Assembly (NCBI GenBank): GCA_030142905.1 | Contig: JASJOG010000411.1 | Coordinates: 81,001-145,000 of the forward strand | Length of the DNA: 64,000 nt | Source: Heliopora coerulea | Taxonomy: Eukaryota; Cnidaria; Anthozoa; Scleralcyonacea; Helioporidae | Direction of reading: 5' to 3' | In this document: positions 12,501 to 21,640 of the stretch, piece by piece | How the letters are laid out: each line of letters opens with the position of its first letter | Numbering within the stretch: the first letter of the stretch is position 1 | Notes under the pieces: model-generated | What the model was told of the DNA's origin: nothing | Seen by the model: the letters and a program-made list of their open reading frames with translations, nothing else | The model's database searches: none | Made by a program: the position numbers and the translations under genes

Positions 12501-13484
12501 AAACCCTGAAGACAAATACTTTTCCATACGCACCTAGCAAACGAGGTTAATTAGGAATTTATTACGCGGCTTTTCGATAATTTTCTTTATATTTTTTAAA
12601 ACTTTTTACGTCTTAGCAGTTTGCCATTCGCCTTGATTCATGCATACGTTGTTCTCCTCACGTTGTGTTCAGACGTGTTTATCATTCGCTTGTAGTGATT
12701 TTAGGTAAAGCAACACTAATGTTGGAGTATATTTTACTGTCCAATGTTATTACAGCAAACGAAATCGCTTAGAAACCAGTTAGTACGACGCATTTATCGT
12801 ATGAGCCTGCGAACGAGCTAAGCCAAATAAAAATGTACTATAATGCCGTTTGTCATGCAAGGAAAAGCTACTTAAAGAGCGCAGAGAGGGATCGCATTCT
12901 TGGTCGCCCATTGCGCCTCTCATAGCTCTGCCATTGGCGGTATTCATCGTGCAGTCACATGAAGTTAATAGCTAAGGTATTGTGGTGTAAGGATTGGGTG
13001 ATTACTATATCAGAACTGAGAATACGAAATGTGTGATTAATTTTAACGTATTTTATTCATTTGGTTTCACAATAAGAAAATAAATCGAGTAATGAAGAAC
13101 GTTTTGTGAGAATTTAATCATTTGACTGTTTAAACTGATTTCTTTTTATTCTTACCAGGATCTTCCCGTTACAAATCAAGCACAAAATCGTTCATTTTCT
13201 CTCTTCGAAATAAAGACAACCTCCCACCGTTCAAGGCTTCAGTGTATCGAAATAGTTATTACGGAATTTACACCAACTCTGGCTATGGTCCAACCTTTGG
13301 AGGAGGTCATGACATTCACATCGCTAACAATGCACACTCAAACACCAACTCCTACACAAATTTTGGTTATACATATCAACCTCCATCTGGCTACAGTTAC
13401 GGCTCCAGCAACACCCAGGCTCTTTTGGCTGGTAGTTACAGCAGCTTCTATGCATCCGAAATAGAAGTCTTCTATTTACGCTAG
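552..13484 (+). CDS. Gene A: 3' half of fibrinogen-like/TLDc secreted protein (5' exons outside window)
   Basis: Spliced gene with exons 552-590, 2323-2457, 5032-5107, 6035-about 6064, 8103-8327 and 13159-13484. All have AG/GT borders and compatible phases (0, 0, 1, 1, 1). Encoded parts in order are a short Cys linker, a segment resembling the collagen XV/XVIII trimerisation domain, a short helix, a small Cys piece, and a C-terminal TLDc domain. TLDc is a fold of eukaryotic proteins linked to oxidative-stress defence and V-ATPase regulation. In secreted anthozoan-type proteins its role is not known to me. The paralogue gene B supplies the likely missing N-terminus. No frameshift or stop is seen in the exons listed, apart from the uncertain end of the exon at 6035. 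The AATAAA found after gene B is mutated here to AATATA (13567-13572). Confidence 0.82.
1349..1513. mobile_element. 165-bp MITE with GGGGCCGTTCACACT terminal repeats (copy 1)
   Basis: The two ends are a perfect 15-bp inverted repeat, GGGGCCGTTCACACT. The interior is dense in CGATCT/GATCGATCT motifs on both strands. It has no coding capacity and sits in an intron of gene A. The identical-length element at 48003-48167 shows that it inserted before the segmental duplication. No clear target duplication is visible, so the superfamily is undetermined. Confidence 0.75.
2141..2160. repeat. (AAT)n microsatellite, short allele in copy 1
   Basis: About 20 bp of AAT repeats in an intron just before the trimerisation-like exon. 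The matching tract in copy 2 (48804-48838) is nearly twice as long. Confidence 0.9.
2323..2457 (+). CDS. Gene A exon: collagen XV/XVIII-type trimerisation-like segment
   Basis: Phase-0, 45-codon exon between acceptor CTATGTTTCAG and donor AAG|GTACAG. Key residues are PPVPGLIAYHKDNKELYLRG followed by NKTWN. The pattern 'PG-hydrophobic-LYLR-W' resembles the short trimerisation region of multiplexin collagens, which would make the protein a trimer. This is a motif-level match only. It differs from gene B by a single residue (I/L near the end), so it is the best conserved module of the pair. Confidence 0.8.
2578..3013. mobile_element. Fold-back element with TACTACACCTTTTGCT arms (copy 1)
   Basis: Two arms of about 200 bp are inverted copies of each other, beginning TACTACACCTTTTGCT and ending AGCAAAAGGTGTAGTA, around a centre near 2790 (AAATTTCA/TGAAATTT). 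It starts about 120 bp after the exon at 2323-2457, inside the intron. The same element is in copy 2 (49255-49687), and a single arm lies at 25361-25567. The short ORFs here come from the repeat and are not genes. Confidence 0.8.
4099..4490. other. Intronic segment present only in copy 1
   Basis: About 390 bp that are absent from copy 2, where flanks equivalent to 4098 and 4491 meet near 50800. No terminal repeats or target duplication are obvious, so a deletion in copy 2 is as likely as an insertion here. No coding potential was recognised. Confidence 0.6.
5032..5107 (+). CDS. Gene A exon: short amphipathic/coiled-coil segment
   Basis: 76-nt exon, phase 0 in and phase 1 out, donor G|GTATGA. 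It encodes VTNLFDRLEKQLGDITRTLQ plus NYLSY. The heptad-like spacing of L/F/I suggests a short helical oligomerisation stretch directly after the trimerisation-like segment. Gene B has the same exon at 51630-51705 with G to E, T to N, R to Q and L to V changes. Confidence 0.78.
6035..6064 (+). CDS. Gene A exon: small Cys exon (3' end uncertain)
   Basis: Acceptor CATATCCAG is followed by a reading frame starting GKPCQYVDTG in the phase required by the previous exon. To join the TLDc exon it must end in phase 1. The best donor in that phase is GGGA|GTACGT at 6065, giving a 30-nt exon. If read on, the frame continues STLGVCCTGIF..NLCKN and stops at TGA 6184-6186. Both copies keep this stop, so a truncated isoform is possible. 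Confidence 0.55.
6677..6722. repeat. (GT)n/(GC) microsatellite in copy 1
   Basis: Imperfect GTGTGCGT tract in the intron upstream of the TLDc exons. The matching stretch in copy 2 (near 53150-53200) is largely lost, replaced by TATGT-type sequence. Confidence 0.85.
8103..8327 (+). CDS. Gene A exon: TLDc domain, N-terminal half
   Basis: 225-nt exon, acceptor AAATTTTACAG, donor G|GTAAGG, phase 1 on both sides. TLDc hallmarks in order are NSVILNRGQ, WLP..SPWNLCYRATSDGW, ASHFH..CD, STVTIIRVGSYVFGGYTDKS. Compared with gene B (54559-54783), 13 of the first 54 residues differ while the last 21 are identical, and most of the base changes are replacements. Confidence 0.88.
9880..11560 (-). pseudogene. 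Decayed antisense coding-like region in the last intron of gene A
   Basis: Several minus-strand reading-frame pieces follow each other in this 1.7-kb intron stretch: near 11560-11400 (ITLEKDTFMDRLKAF), 11436-11212 (TPLNKFCLGNGTDTTTCTTC), 10946-10659 (RETSEKTVTKRLGRVYAKHV), 10321-10127 and 10089-9880 (KRQAEKERMG, YVTDTNLTCEQL). Copy 2 shows the same pieces at 56572-58262 with frame breaks. I do not recognise the protein. It looks like an old gene or element that decayed before and after the duplication, but chance open frames cannot be excluded. Confidence 0.35.
12058..12185. other. About 130-bp intronic segment present only in copy 1
   Basis: Copy 2 passes directly from the equivalent of 12055 to the equivalent of 12186 (near 58750). 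The segment contains imperfect inverted stretches (ACTGGTCACCGATTAATACCAGT) but no proven terminal repeats. Function unknown. Confidence 0.55.
13159..13484 (+). CDS. Gene A last exon: TLDc domain, C-terminal half and stop
   Basis: Acceptor TTACCAG, entering in phase 1, encodes SFIFSLRNKDNLPPFKASVY, then SGYGPTFGGGHDIHIANNAH, a Tyr/Ser/Gly-rich stretch, and finishes SEIEVFYLR before the stop. The GPTFGGGHDI motif and the SEIEVF C-terminus are diagnostic of TLDc domains. Only about four residues differ from gene B, in contrast with the preceding exon. Confidence 0.9.
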
Positions 13485-14101
13485 ACTGTAATCCTCATAT
13501 TAATCGTTGAAGCAGTAAATGATTAGCATGTTGTTAGTTGAATTTTGATTATACTTCGCTTACCAAAATATAAAAAGATATAATTAAAAAAGAACACAGT
13601 TGCATAGAATTTCTTTAATTTTTTAATATTCATGCATTGATGAGTTCATAAAAAATTGTGGGGTACGTATGGTGGGCAGATAGGTCTCTCAAAATCCTGG
13701 CCACGTGCTAAGCCAGAAAATAAATTTTCTGAACAGCTTGTTGCTTACCTATGTCTTGTATTATTCATTTCATTCGTTTTTTTTGCCAATCTTACGGCAT
13801 TTACATCCAGCAGGACGCAGAGACCGTACTCCCTGACAAAAATCCACGATGCAAAAATCAATAACGCAATATCAGTAGGATAACTAGTACTACAAAACAG
13901 CAGCTTAAACTCACATAAACTAGAGATTAAATGACATACCGACTGCATAAATGTAAATTAAAGTAACAAAGGTTAGGTAGTGATGTAAATAAGCCACAAT
14001 GGATCAACTGAGCAGAAAACTAACTGCACGTACTGTGCTGTAGCGAGAAACTTCCTGATGTTCGTGGTAAAGGTCTTTCACGTAAAGAACAAATCTCAGG
14101 C
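13485..14101. other. 3' flank of gene A
   Basis: A+T-rich 3' flank. The duplication ends near 13680, and beyond it nothing coding was recognised. A possible AATAAA is at about 13717-13722, well downstream of the position used in gene B. Confidence 0.5.
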
Positions 14102-14851
14102 CTGTCCACACGTTTATCTGTTTTCGTTTGAAAACGAAACATTTTTCTCTCCGTTTTCAAAGCTATTTCCCTCCACACAATAGCGTCTTATATCTTTTTC
14201 GCCCGTCCGCACGTATCCGCAAACACGATTTAAAAACCCTATAGCCTTGAGAGAAGCTCTACTCATCCTAAAATTCTCCCTCCGCTCCTCAGGAATGACT
14301 GCTAGGCCAGCAAAGTTACCCCACCAACCACTTGACGTCCTCGTCTAGTCCAAAATTTTGTTTGTCTTCGTCGTCTGTCATGGCGTGTCAGACTGGCTTT
14401 CGAGATCGGGAGTGAAAGTAACCTGATAATACTAAGCCTCCTCACGTAGTCAGCTTGAACATTCAGCAAAACTTGTTTGATCTTAAAATACGCAACTAAG
14501 CTAAAAAAAAGCCCAAGCAAAACGGCGACACGATAGTGGCACGTCCGTCCGAAAATTTAAATCTCGCATGGGATTCCATGCGTTTTGGAAAACTTCCGTT
14601 TTCATCTGTCCACACGAGCGCAGGAAAACGGCGTTTTCAAAAACTTTCCACTCTGGGAAGCGTTTTTGAAAAGTTTGCATTTCGGTGACCGTATTCGCCG
14701 AATACGTGAGGACGAGGCCCCAGTTACGGTATTATGGTGCCTAAGAAAATGTTTAAAATTTGAAGGTTTAATGTCCCTTCCCCGAGTATTTGTCCGTGGA
14801 ATAATGGCAGCGACTGAAAGCATTCAACTTTTAGTGTGAAAGTGTGGACAG
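14102..14851. mobile_element. MITE-like element with CTGTCCACAC ends
   Basis: The ends are CTGTCCACAC and GTGTGGACAG. The interior repeats the same theme (CTCCACAC, GTCCGCACG, CTGTCCACACGAGC, near 14605), with GTTTTC/GAAAAC runs on both strands. It has no transposase and no certain target duplication. Confidence 0.5.
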
Positions 14852-14964
14852 CATAAAATTTTTAATCTTCCTTGAAGATTTAAATTACGTCAAGTTAATC
14901 CTCGATCATGTTAAAATATAATCACGTACTACGTAATAGAATGACAAATAATTATTTACGAATA

Positions 14965-16199
14965 CAGTGAACTCTCTCTAAGCGGACACCCCTCCAAGGC
15001 GGACACCTCTCTAAGGCGGACGCGGACACTTTTTTTTGCAGCGTTTTGGTTCAAAATATCTCTCAGAGCGGACAAAGGATGTTTAGGAAATTTTACAACA
15101 GGGGAGTATTAGCGCTAAATTACCTACGACATTATAGACACAATCTGACTTTCTGGTTTTGATAAAAGATTAGTATTTATTTCACAGTCGGAAGACAACT
15201 TATTTGTGCAGTCTTTTACTACAATAAGTAGAGTCACTTGTACTCTTTCTTTTCTTTTTTCCACTGTCTTGATTTTGATTAACGGCAATTTTAACTTTGC
15301 GTTTTCTTTGATTTCACACTTCGCAATCCAGGCCACGAGTTCTGGGACACCTCAAAATGTGTATTTGCATGAAACCTCAAGCCCATATCCACCCCCCACG
15401 GTTTAACCTTTCTCCTGTAATTTCACAAGAAACGCTACTTGATTCAATCGTCGTTGGGCTCTCGTTTGCACACTAGAATTTCTCTAAGAGTAAGGATCCA
15501 GATGTCTTTATATACATGGTGCCCACGAACGAAGGAATTAAACGAGAATAAATTCTCCACTCTGCTCATAGTATCCTGTGTGTATTGATATTTTGTTAAT
15601 ATTTTGGCTGAACTAATTATTCTTTTTTCTCTCTGAAGAAGGGCCTTCGCTCGAAACGTTAGATAACTGCTCTCACATTTCGGCAGTACTCAAACCTTTC
15701 TGATTATTTCACTTCTAATTATTAATAAGGTGTGACCCTAAAATAGCGTGGGAACAAAATACACAAGAGAGCAACATAATTTGTAACAGTGAGGACGTGT
15801 TATAAAGTGAAGAAATAAATTCACATTTACACAATCTGAACGCGAATTCATCACAATTCTTTTATTGAAGAACTCAAGCTAGTACTAACTGGTTTGGTTT
15901 TAAAGAATTATTGCGCGTATAAGTTCAAGTCATAAATAAGGCTATGGATGGCGGGTTGTTGAGAAAAATTCAGAGGCATGCCATGGCCATTCGCGTCGTG
16001 GAGATTAAGTTCCCCCAGAAACCAGCGTTGCAAAGGGGTTTTGTTAAGGTTAACCCATGTATTCTGCACAAGTATAAAATTCTGGTTTTAGTTTTGACGT
16101 TTGGGCGTCAGATTACTCGGCTCTTTCTAAGGCGGACACCTCTCCAAGGCGGACACTAAATTTGGCCCCGAGAGTGTCCGCCTTAGAGAGAGTTCACTG
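14965..16199. mobile_element. 1235-bp pogo/Tigger-type element, non-autonomous
   Basis: Terminal inverted repeats start CAGTGAACTCTCTCTAAG on both sides, with further subterminal AAGGCGGACACC repeats (14985-15030 and 16125-16160). The element is bordered by TA dinucleotides (14963-14964 and 16200-16201), the expected target duplication for pogo/Tc1-mariner-type elements. No transposase frame survives. A hammerhead-like stretch lies inside at 15633-15664, suggesting a nested older fragment. Confidence 0.82.
15633..15664 (+). ncRNA. Hammerhead-ribozyme-like sequence, probably inactive
   Basis: CTGAAGA is followed by a GGGC/GCTC stem with a CTTC loop and then CGAAACGTTAG. This is the order CUGANGA, helix II, GAAA of the hammerhead core, as seen in Penelope-like elements and retrozymes. 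The bases after the short helix III read GAT in place of a normal GUH cleavage triplet, so activity is doubtful. It sits inside the pogo/Tigger-type element. Confidence 0.4.
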
Positions 16200-16582
16200 T
16201 ATTGCTCAGTTTGCTTGAAAGAATGACTCTGCAATTAAGCTGTTGTCAATTTTGATTTTTTCATTTCAAATATTGGGAAAAATCTAAAACTGAAATCCTG
16301 TCAGTTCAAGTTCTTTAAGACGAGAAAAAGCAAAACCTGAATATCACAGTTCTGGAGCCGTGCCTGAAATGTTTCCACAAAATAGACGTTTTCAACAAAA
16401 TGGTGCATCGAGGGGTTATCAGGATCAAGTTCAGTCATACATAAAATACTATAAGTCAATAGACTTGAATATTGTCACGAGCGAGGATCCAGGCTGGAAT
16501 CTCAATTTTAGAACAAATATTAATGTCCGGAAAGTACACGCAATAAGGCCATGATTTATAAAAGAAATAAGTTTATTAACAG

Positions 16583-16622
16583 GACTAATGTTTCGTTGCG
16601 TCTCGCAACATCAGCAGAGTGT
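16583..16622 (-). ncRNA. Hammerhead-type core, left arm, broken at CTGATGA
   Basis: On the minus strand the order is CTGCTGA, helix II GTTGCG-AGA-CGCAAC, GAAAC, ATTAGTC. The core box has A to C at its fourth position compared with CTGATGA. Helix II and GAAA are intact. Cleavage is not expected. Confidence 0.5.
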
Positions 16623-16715
16623 GAATAAATTAAACGGGTATCGTATTTACAAGGTTAGAGATATAAAGTAGGTGTTATATTACAAGATGTATGGGAAACG
16701 GAAATGGATGGAACG

Positions 16716-16720
<5 letters not shown>

Positions 16721-16759
<39 letters not shown>
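16721..16759. repeat. (AG)n microsatellite
   Basis: About 39 bp of uninterrupted AG at the centre of the fold-back Penelope-like unit. The same place in the element at 33035 carries only a short AGAAAGAGAGG, so the tract has expanded here. Confidence 0.95.
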
Positions 16760-16762
<3 letters not shown>

Positions 16763-16888
16763 TGCCAATCTAAGCTCTGTTCCTCTCTCTCTTTTAGCTG
16801 CTCCATCCATTTCTGTTTTCCATATATCTTGTAATATAACACCTTCTTTACATCTTTAACCTTGTAAATACGATACCCGTTTAATTTA

Positions 16889-16932
16889 TTCATACTTTGA
16901 TGATGTTGCGAGACGCAACGAAACGTTAGTCC
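16889..16932 (+). ncRNA. Hammerhead-type core, right arm, broken at C3
   Basis: The order is TTGATGA, helix II GTTGCG-AGA-CGCAAC, GAAAC, GTTA loop, GTC. Everything matches a minimal hammerhead with a 2-bp helix III except the first core base (C to T). TTTATT before the core and AATAAA after GTC could form part of helix I. Confidence 0.55.
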
Positions 16933-17430
16933 TGTTAATAAACTTATTTCTTTTATAAATCATGGCCTTATTGCGTGTACTTTGCTGGGCATTAATATTT
17001 GTTCTAAAGTAAATAGACTCATATATAATTTTCATATATAATACATAATATTCAGTCATACATAATAGTAATTTATATCATCATTGTCTCTGTTTCTTTT
17101 GTTCTCTGGGGGTTGATGAATAACTTATCAACTTCATTGTATTCATCATTATTCGGGATTCGCCCACAGTTTGATATTTCTCTTAAACCCCTCGGTCACG
17201 GTAAAACCTTTCCATAAATAGCAGAGATTGCCCTGGTGTGTCGACGATCGGTTATAAATAACGATGACCGCGATGTTGAAACCAACAAGAGAAAAGCAAG
17301 ACGTTTTATTTCCTACAGAATAAGAAACTTACGTCTACTTTGCTCAAATGTTGCCAAAAAGTTATGACTTTTTCTTAAAGTTCTACGGATGGATAAATAT
17401 TACGAGTTAATCTCAAGCGTGATTCTACTA

Positions 17431-18380
17431 GAGTGGAACCCCGTTAATACGACCACCGTTGGGCCGAAAAAATTTGGTCGTATTAACGGGGGTGGATCAG
17501 ATACGTAACAAATGCTTTTTTAAATGACGTCATGGCTAACGAAGTCAGATTTCAATTAGCATAACGCTAAAACCACAAAATAATCCACAAATAAATTTTA
17601 TTAACTGAACACAACTCAACAAAATTAACCAAATGAGATGAATAACCTTGATAATAAGCCCCTATATTAGTTATTTAAATTTATTTAGGTTTAAAAATAT
17701 CTGTAAGCCTCCGTTGGTTTTTGCGACACTCAAGCCAATCGGTTTGAGCTAGGCAGATTACTCTGGCGAGTTTATTTGCCATTTTTGAATTTCCTTTCTG
17801 TTCGAAAAGTAAAGCAGAGGCTAAAGTTATTGGAACAGATGTCAATCGGGGCGGGGGATATGGAATGGAGATTCCATGCATTTACAAATTTATGGGGCAG
17901 GAAAAGAACATCGACTTGCTAAGCAACTTGCTGGACATCCCGAATAACCTATCCGTTAGAGTCGAAATGGAATGTGGCCAAAAGAGGACAGCAGAGGAAA
18001 GTGGCAGAAAAAAGAAGGCAAGAAAAAGATAAAACGAACCAAAAACATATTTAATCACGTTCTGTCTGTTTAATAAAAATTAAAATGAATATTGAAAAAC
18101 GTTTAAGTGTTAATTATTTGCCGTATGTGTAATTGATTAGGATAATTATACACCGCATATCAGAATTTGATATCAAAAAGGCATTACTCGTACTAAACAG
18201 TAAAGGACATCAAAATATGGTCGTTGGTCGTATTAACGAGGTGGTCGTATTAACGAGGTTTTCAGATAAGAAAAAAAGTTAGCTCTTATTCGGGGAAAAA
18301 AAAAGTGGTCGTATTAACGGGGTGGTCGTATTAACGGGGTGGTCGTATTAACGGGGTGGTCGTAAGGCGGGGTTCCACTG
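17431..18380. mobile_element. 950-bp pogo/Tigger-type element with GGTCGTATTAACG arrays
   Basis: Terminal repeats read GAGTGGAACCCCG on the left and CAGTGGAACCCCG on the right (inverted), bordered by TA (17429-17430 and 18381-18382). Subterminal GGTCGTATTAACGGGG units are repeated: once on the left, and about five to six times within 18220-18365. No intact transposase. A minus-strand frame at 17881-17681 is short and unrecognised. Confidence 0.8.
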
Positions 18381-18719
18381 TATTACAAAAAAAGTAGGAT
18401 CTGATAATCATTCTTAAAAAGTCAAATAACCATATTAGACATTTCAAATTTCCCTAAATCCACCTTAAAGTCTATTTTGAAAACATCATTCAGTAAATCT
18501 GAAATTTCCAGGGCGTAGCTGTTTGACTAGTCGAAATCTTGACTCGTTACTAATAACGACGTGACAATGTATGGAAACGTAATCCAATCCCAGGAAAGGC
18601 CTTTCTGGAGTGATTATCCGGGGCGAATATTGTGCAACGATTCTTAAAATGTCCCACAAATTAGTCGTGAGTCACCTGTCATATATAACTGTTCTAGTTG
18701 TTAGAGATTGGGACCCTTA

Positions 18720-18915
18720 AGCCTGGTTTCCATTAAATCGTTAGAATCGCAAGAATCGCAATTGCAATCTCAAAAATCGCAATAATCCTATGTTTGCGAT
18801 TAGTCGCTTGAGTCGCAAGAGTCACTTCGACTCACATTTCCGTTAAATCGCAAAGGTCGCGACGACTGCTACGACACGATTTTTACGACTCTTGCGATTT
18901 AATGGTAAACAGGCT
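18720..18915. mobile_element. 196-bp MITE with AGCCTGGTTTCCATTAAATC ends
   Basis: The terminal inverted repeats (AGCCTGGTTTCCATTAAATC and its slightly diverged partner) are flanked by TTA on both sides (18717-18719 and 18916-18918), as for PIF/Harbinger-type MITEs. The interior is built from ATCGCAA/GAGTCGC motifs on both strands. Confidence 0.7.
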
Positions 18916-19467
18916 TTAGTGTCGAGTCACGTGACAGGAAGTATGCCCATTCACGCCATATGTGGCCCGTCCAATTAGTTATCAAGTGAAGAACTTCTTT
19001 CGCACGTTACGTGTTGTAGTTGAGCTGCGAAGTAAATAAATGAAGGGACGCTTGTTTCCTTTTGTTTGAAAAATAGTGACTTTTTCGTTGATAATTACCA
19101 GGGAGTCGGGTAATATACGAAATAGTTTGTACAGTTTATTTCGTAGGGCTTTTGCAAATTTGTACAGCCGCACGTAACAGAGCCAAACATTCACTCAACA
19201 TGTACATGTATTCTGGCATGGTCATTTCAGTATAAACAGTTGTTCAACTGCATAATGGCAGACATTGCAGTATAGTAACATAAGTATTCAGGACGACACA
19301 ATCAGTTCTATCCTTCAACAAAAATTAAAATATTCTAAACTGACTGTACCAAAATGACTTGAAATAGTGGATGAATCATAAACCACGATACCTTATCAAT
19401 TCTTAACAGGATACTTGAAATTCAACCCCCCCTCGATAACTCGAACCATTTCTCATTGCCCTTAGTA

Positions 19468-19493
19468 GTTCGTGTTAGCGGGGTTCTACTGTA
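19468..19493. mobile_element. Single terminal repeat of a decayed pogo/Tigger-type element
   Basis: GTTCGTGTTAGCGGGGTTCTACTGTA has the form of a right-hand pogo/Tigger-type end (compare GGGGTTCCACTGTA at 18369-18382). The opposite end is only weakly visible near 19425 (CCCCTCGATAACTCGAACC). Treated as a relic. Confidence 0.4.
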
Positions 19494-19874
19494 GATTCGA
19501 TATCACACAGCCGCTCATGTTGAAACTATCATTAACACCCGTTAACCAATCACGTGTTGTTTATAGCAGTTACATTCAGACGTGAGTAACGTGACGTCAA
19601 CTCAACATTAAGCAATCTGATAACCGGACATAGTATTTACGCTTCGTCTGAAACTGCTTAGTCGAGATCTTAAAATGTGTTGTAATTGTTTTAATTCCGA
19701 ATAATGGTTAATTGCAATATTTGCCTTTTTCAACTGGTACTTTAAATTCGTCGTGTTCATACAATTTGTTTCAGCAAATATTGTAACGATGGAAAAATTC
19801 TGCAAAACGAAAACGCGCCGCAAAGGCACCTAAATCACTTGATCTACTGCTGTAAAAACAAGTTGGATGTCATC

Positions 19875-20063
19875 ATGGATATCATAGACATTTTCGGCGG
19901 AACGTTCCATCATGGCTCAGCAGGATCACGTTCTGTTTTTGTTGTCTACAGTGATGGAAGTCATTCAAGACTGGACGTAAACATGAAAGTGATCCGGGTT
20001 GTTCTTATAGTAGCTGGTATTGTATTTTGGTTTTGCACAATTTATCCATTGGTACAACGATAG
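19875..20063 (+). CDS. Small ORF with a predicted membrane helix, doubtful
   Basis: ATG at 19875 opens a frame of about 60 codons ending YPLVQR. The stretch VIRVVLIVAGIVFWFC looks like a single transmembrane helix near the C-terminus, after a polar N-terminal part (FHHGSAGSRSVFVVYSDGSH). It has no family I recognise, no clear promoter, and no repeat match in the window. It could be an exon or a chance frame. Confidence 0.2.
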   Translation: MDIIDIFGGTFHHGSAGSRSVFVVYSDGSHSRLDVNMKVIRVVLIVAGIVFWFCTIYPLVQR

Positions 20064-21109
20064 TTGAAACAGAGGGCCGTGAAATCATGTTACTGGAAAA
20101 GTTGCAATGTAAATTTCTGAAAATCTTCTTTAACCTACATTAATTATTCATTTTTGATATACCCAGCCGATAGACATAGCTAACAGAAAGTCCCAACTAG
20201 TCAACCGAGATCTTCTGCCGTACACTCGGAAATTCGATGAGATAAAACAACCATATACAAGGCTACTTTGTCTAGTGCTTCATCCTCGAAGCGTGGAAAC
20301 CGTTTGTAGCAGGAATCAAACGAACACAGCTATGAAGAGATGTTTTTGACGAATAGTCACAGAAGTAGAGTAAAGTAAGGTTTGCGGGAAAAATCCGCAA
20401 TGAATTAGTGAAGTACTTGTAAATTGTTGCTAGTCATGATCAACAACGAAGAAGACAAGAAATTTCGACAATCAGCGAGACGTTCATCCTCAACGCCGGT
20501 AGAGCAGGAGATACGTAAATAGGAGACCCATAAACGCTCAAATTAGATAGTTTAACCAAACACTGAGGGCCTACGGCAACGTCTCCGGCATCGCCTAATT
20601 CTTGCAACAGAAGTGGTCTGACTGTCCAATGACCGTCATTCAAACCAAAATGAATGAATAATTTGTAGTCCCCACGGTATTTTTAACAACGATCTACTTC
20701 TACACAGTTTGTCGTCAAGAACATTTCCATGGCTTCACGACTACATGGATACACAATATGGAGAACGTTTCAGAACTTTACATACTGAGCTGTCGAGAAG
20801 CCTTTCAGAGCCGCAAACAACATTCATATTCTTTTCAACGTCAGTAGAATGTTATTCTATTCAAATGCGTCAAGTTACTTTGTTAAATGCAGTCGTCGTA
20901 CTAGCTTGCATAAACTCCCTATTGTCATCGAAATCATAAAGTTCCACTGTCAACTCAAAATATGATACCATGTTTGACGTTTACGAATTATATATAAAAG
21001 ATAACCAAGTATAATTTAGCTTCATACTATCGGCGCGTTGCGATACAGCACTCAAAGGAAACTGATCAAATTTCCTCACGAAAACAAAAACACATGCGCG
21101 CAATGACAC

Positions 21110-21640
21110 TCGCGTTGTATTTCGCGGGTATTTCGTTATATTTAGAGTTGTATTTCGGCCAAACTCGCCGACATCTTCGTATCCGAATCTCAGAACATAT
21201 GGAAGTCTCACCCTCCACCAGCAAAAAGCTAACTAGACATTCACTCTCAAACATTCTCGCTCATACTCATCGCACTCAACTCGAAATCTCTGCTAACGAG
21301 TTCTCCATCAATTCTTCCGCCTGCTCCGATCCTAACCTTGAACTGGTGATTCAGGAAAGCTTATTAATTTCTGAATCCAAATCCTCTCTAAATGAAAACA
21401 TCTCTTCGATACCACTGTCCTTTTTTTAGCTGTGCATGTATAAAAGGCATTTCTACTGTAAATGTCACTTCGTAATTGTGTCTCTTTGTCCTTATTGGTT
21501 TATCTGCTAATTAAATGTTCACGTGTAAATAGATATATAGCTATTATCACCTCTTTTAATCTTATCCACTCTGAAGATGTTGCATGTGGTAACAAAACGT
21601 TAAGAAAATTTTTTTGAACTTATCGTTTGTCTCATTTATT
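21110..21640 (+). pseudogene. Penelope-like element 3' fragment with GIY-YIG endonuclease remnant
   Basis: The frame ending at 21429 reads YFGQTRRHLRIRISEH, then a His-containing middle, then ESLLISESKSSLNEN..SIPL before the stop. This is the C-terminus of the GIY-YIG-type endonuclease of Penelope-like elements (compare YVGQTARQSRTRASDH at 33.5 kb). The GIY motif is incomplete, so only the tail is present. The 3' region carries a degraded hammerhead-like CTCTGAAGATGTTGC..AAAACGTTAAG near 21571-21604. 5' truncation is typical of these retroelements. Confidence 0.65.

Larger units (their letters stand above)
1..13680 (+). repeat. Tandem segmental duplication, copy 1 (left end outside window)
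   Basis: This block aligns colinearly, exons and introns alike, with 46658-60266. Examples of matched landmarks are the exon at 552 with that at 47206, the MITE at 1349 with 48003, the exon at 2323 with 49000, and the last exon at 13159 with 59745. Similarity stops just after the shared string TACGTATGGTGGGCAG (about 13680 and 60266), which is the right breakpoint. The left breakpoint is before base 1. The unit repeats at about 46.6 kb and is at least 13.6 kb long. Similarity of introns as well as exons means DNA-level duplication, not retrocopying. Confidence 0.95.
16466..17011. mobile_element. Fold-back Penelope-like element unit with AG microsatellite centre
   Basis: Two arms of about 220 bp are inverted copies of each other (from TTAGAACAAATATTAATG on the left to CATTAATATTTGTTCTAA on the right) around an AG tract. 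The flanks carry an 8-bp direct repeat, AATAGACT (16458-16465 and 17012-17019). The right arm includes the last codons and 3' region of a Penelope-like element, as in 33742-34193. Each arm holds a hammerhead-type core. It is too short to encode reverse transcriptase. Confidence 0.75.

Noticed and set aside
13656..13883. 75-codon plus-strand ORF after gene A
   Set aside because: Crosses the duplication breakpoint, absent from copy 2, no known motif.
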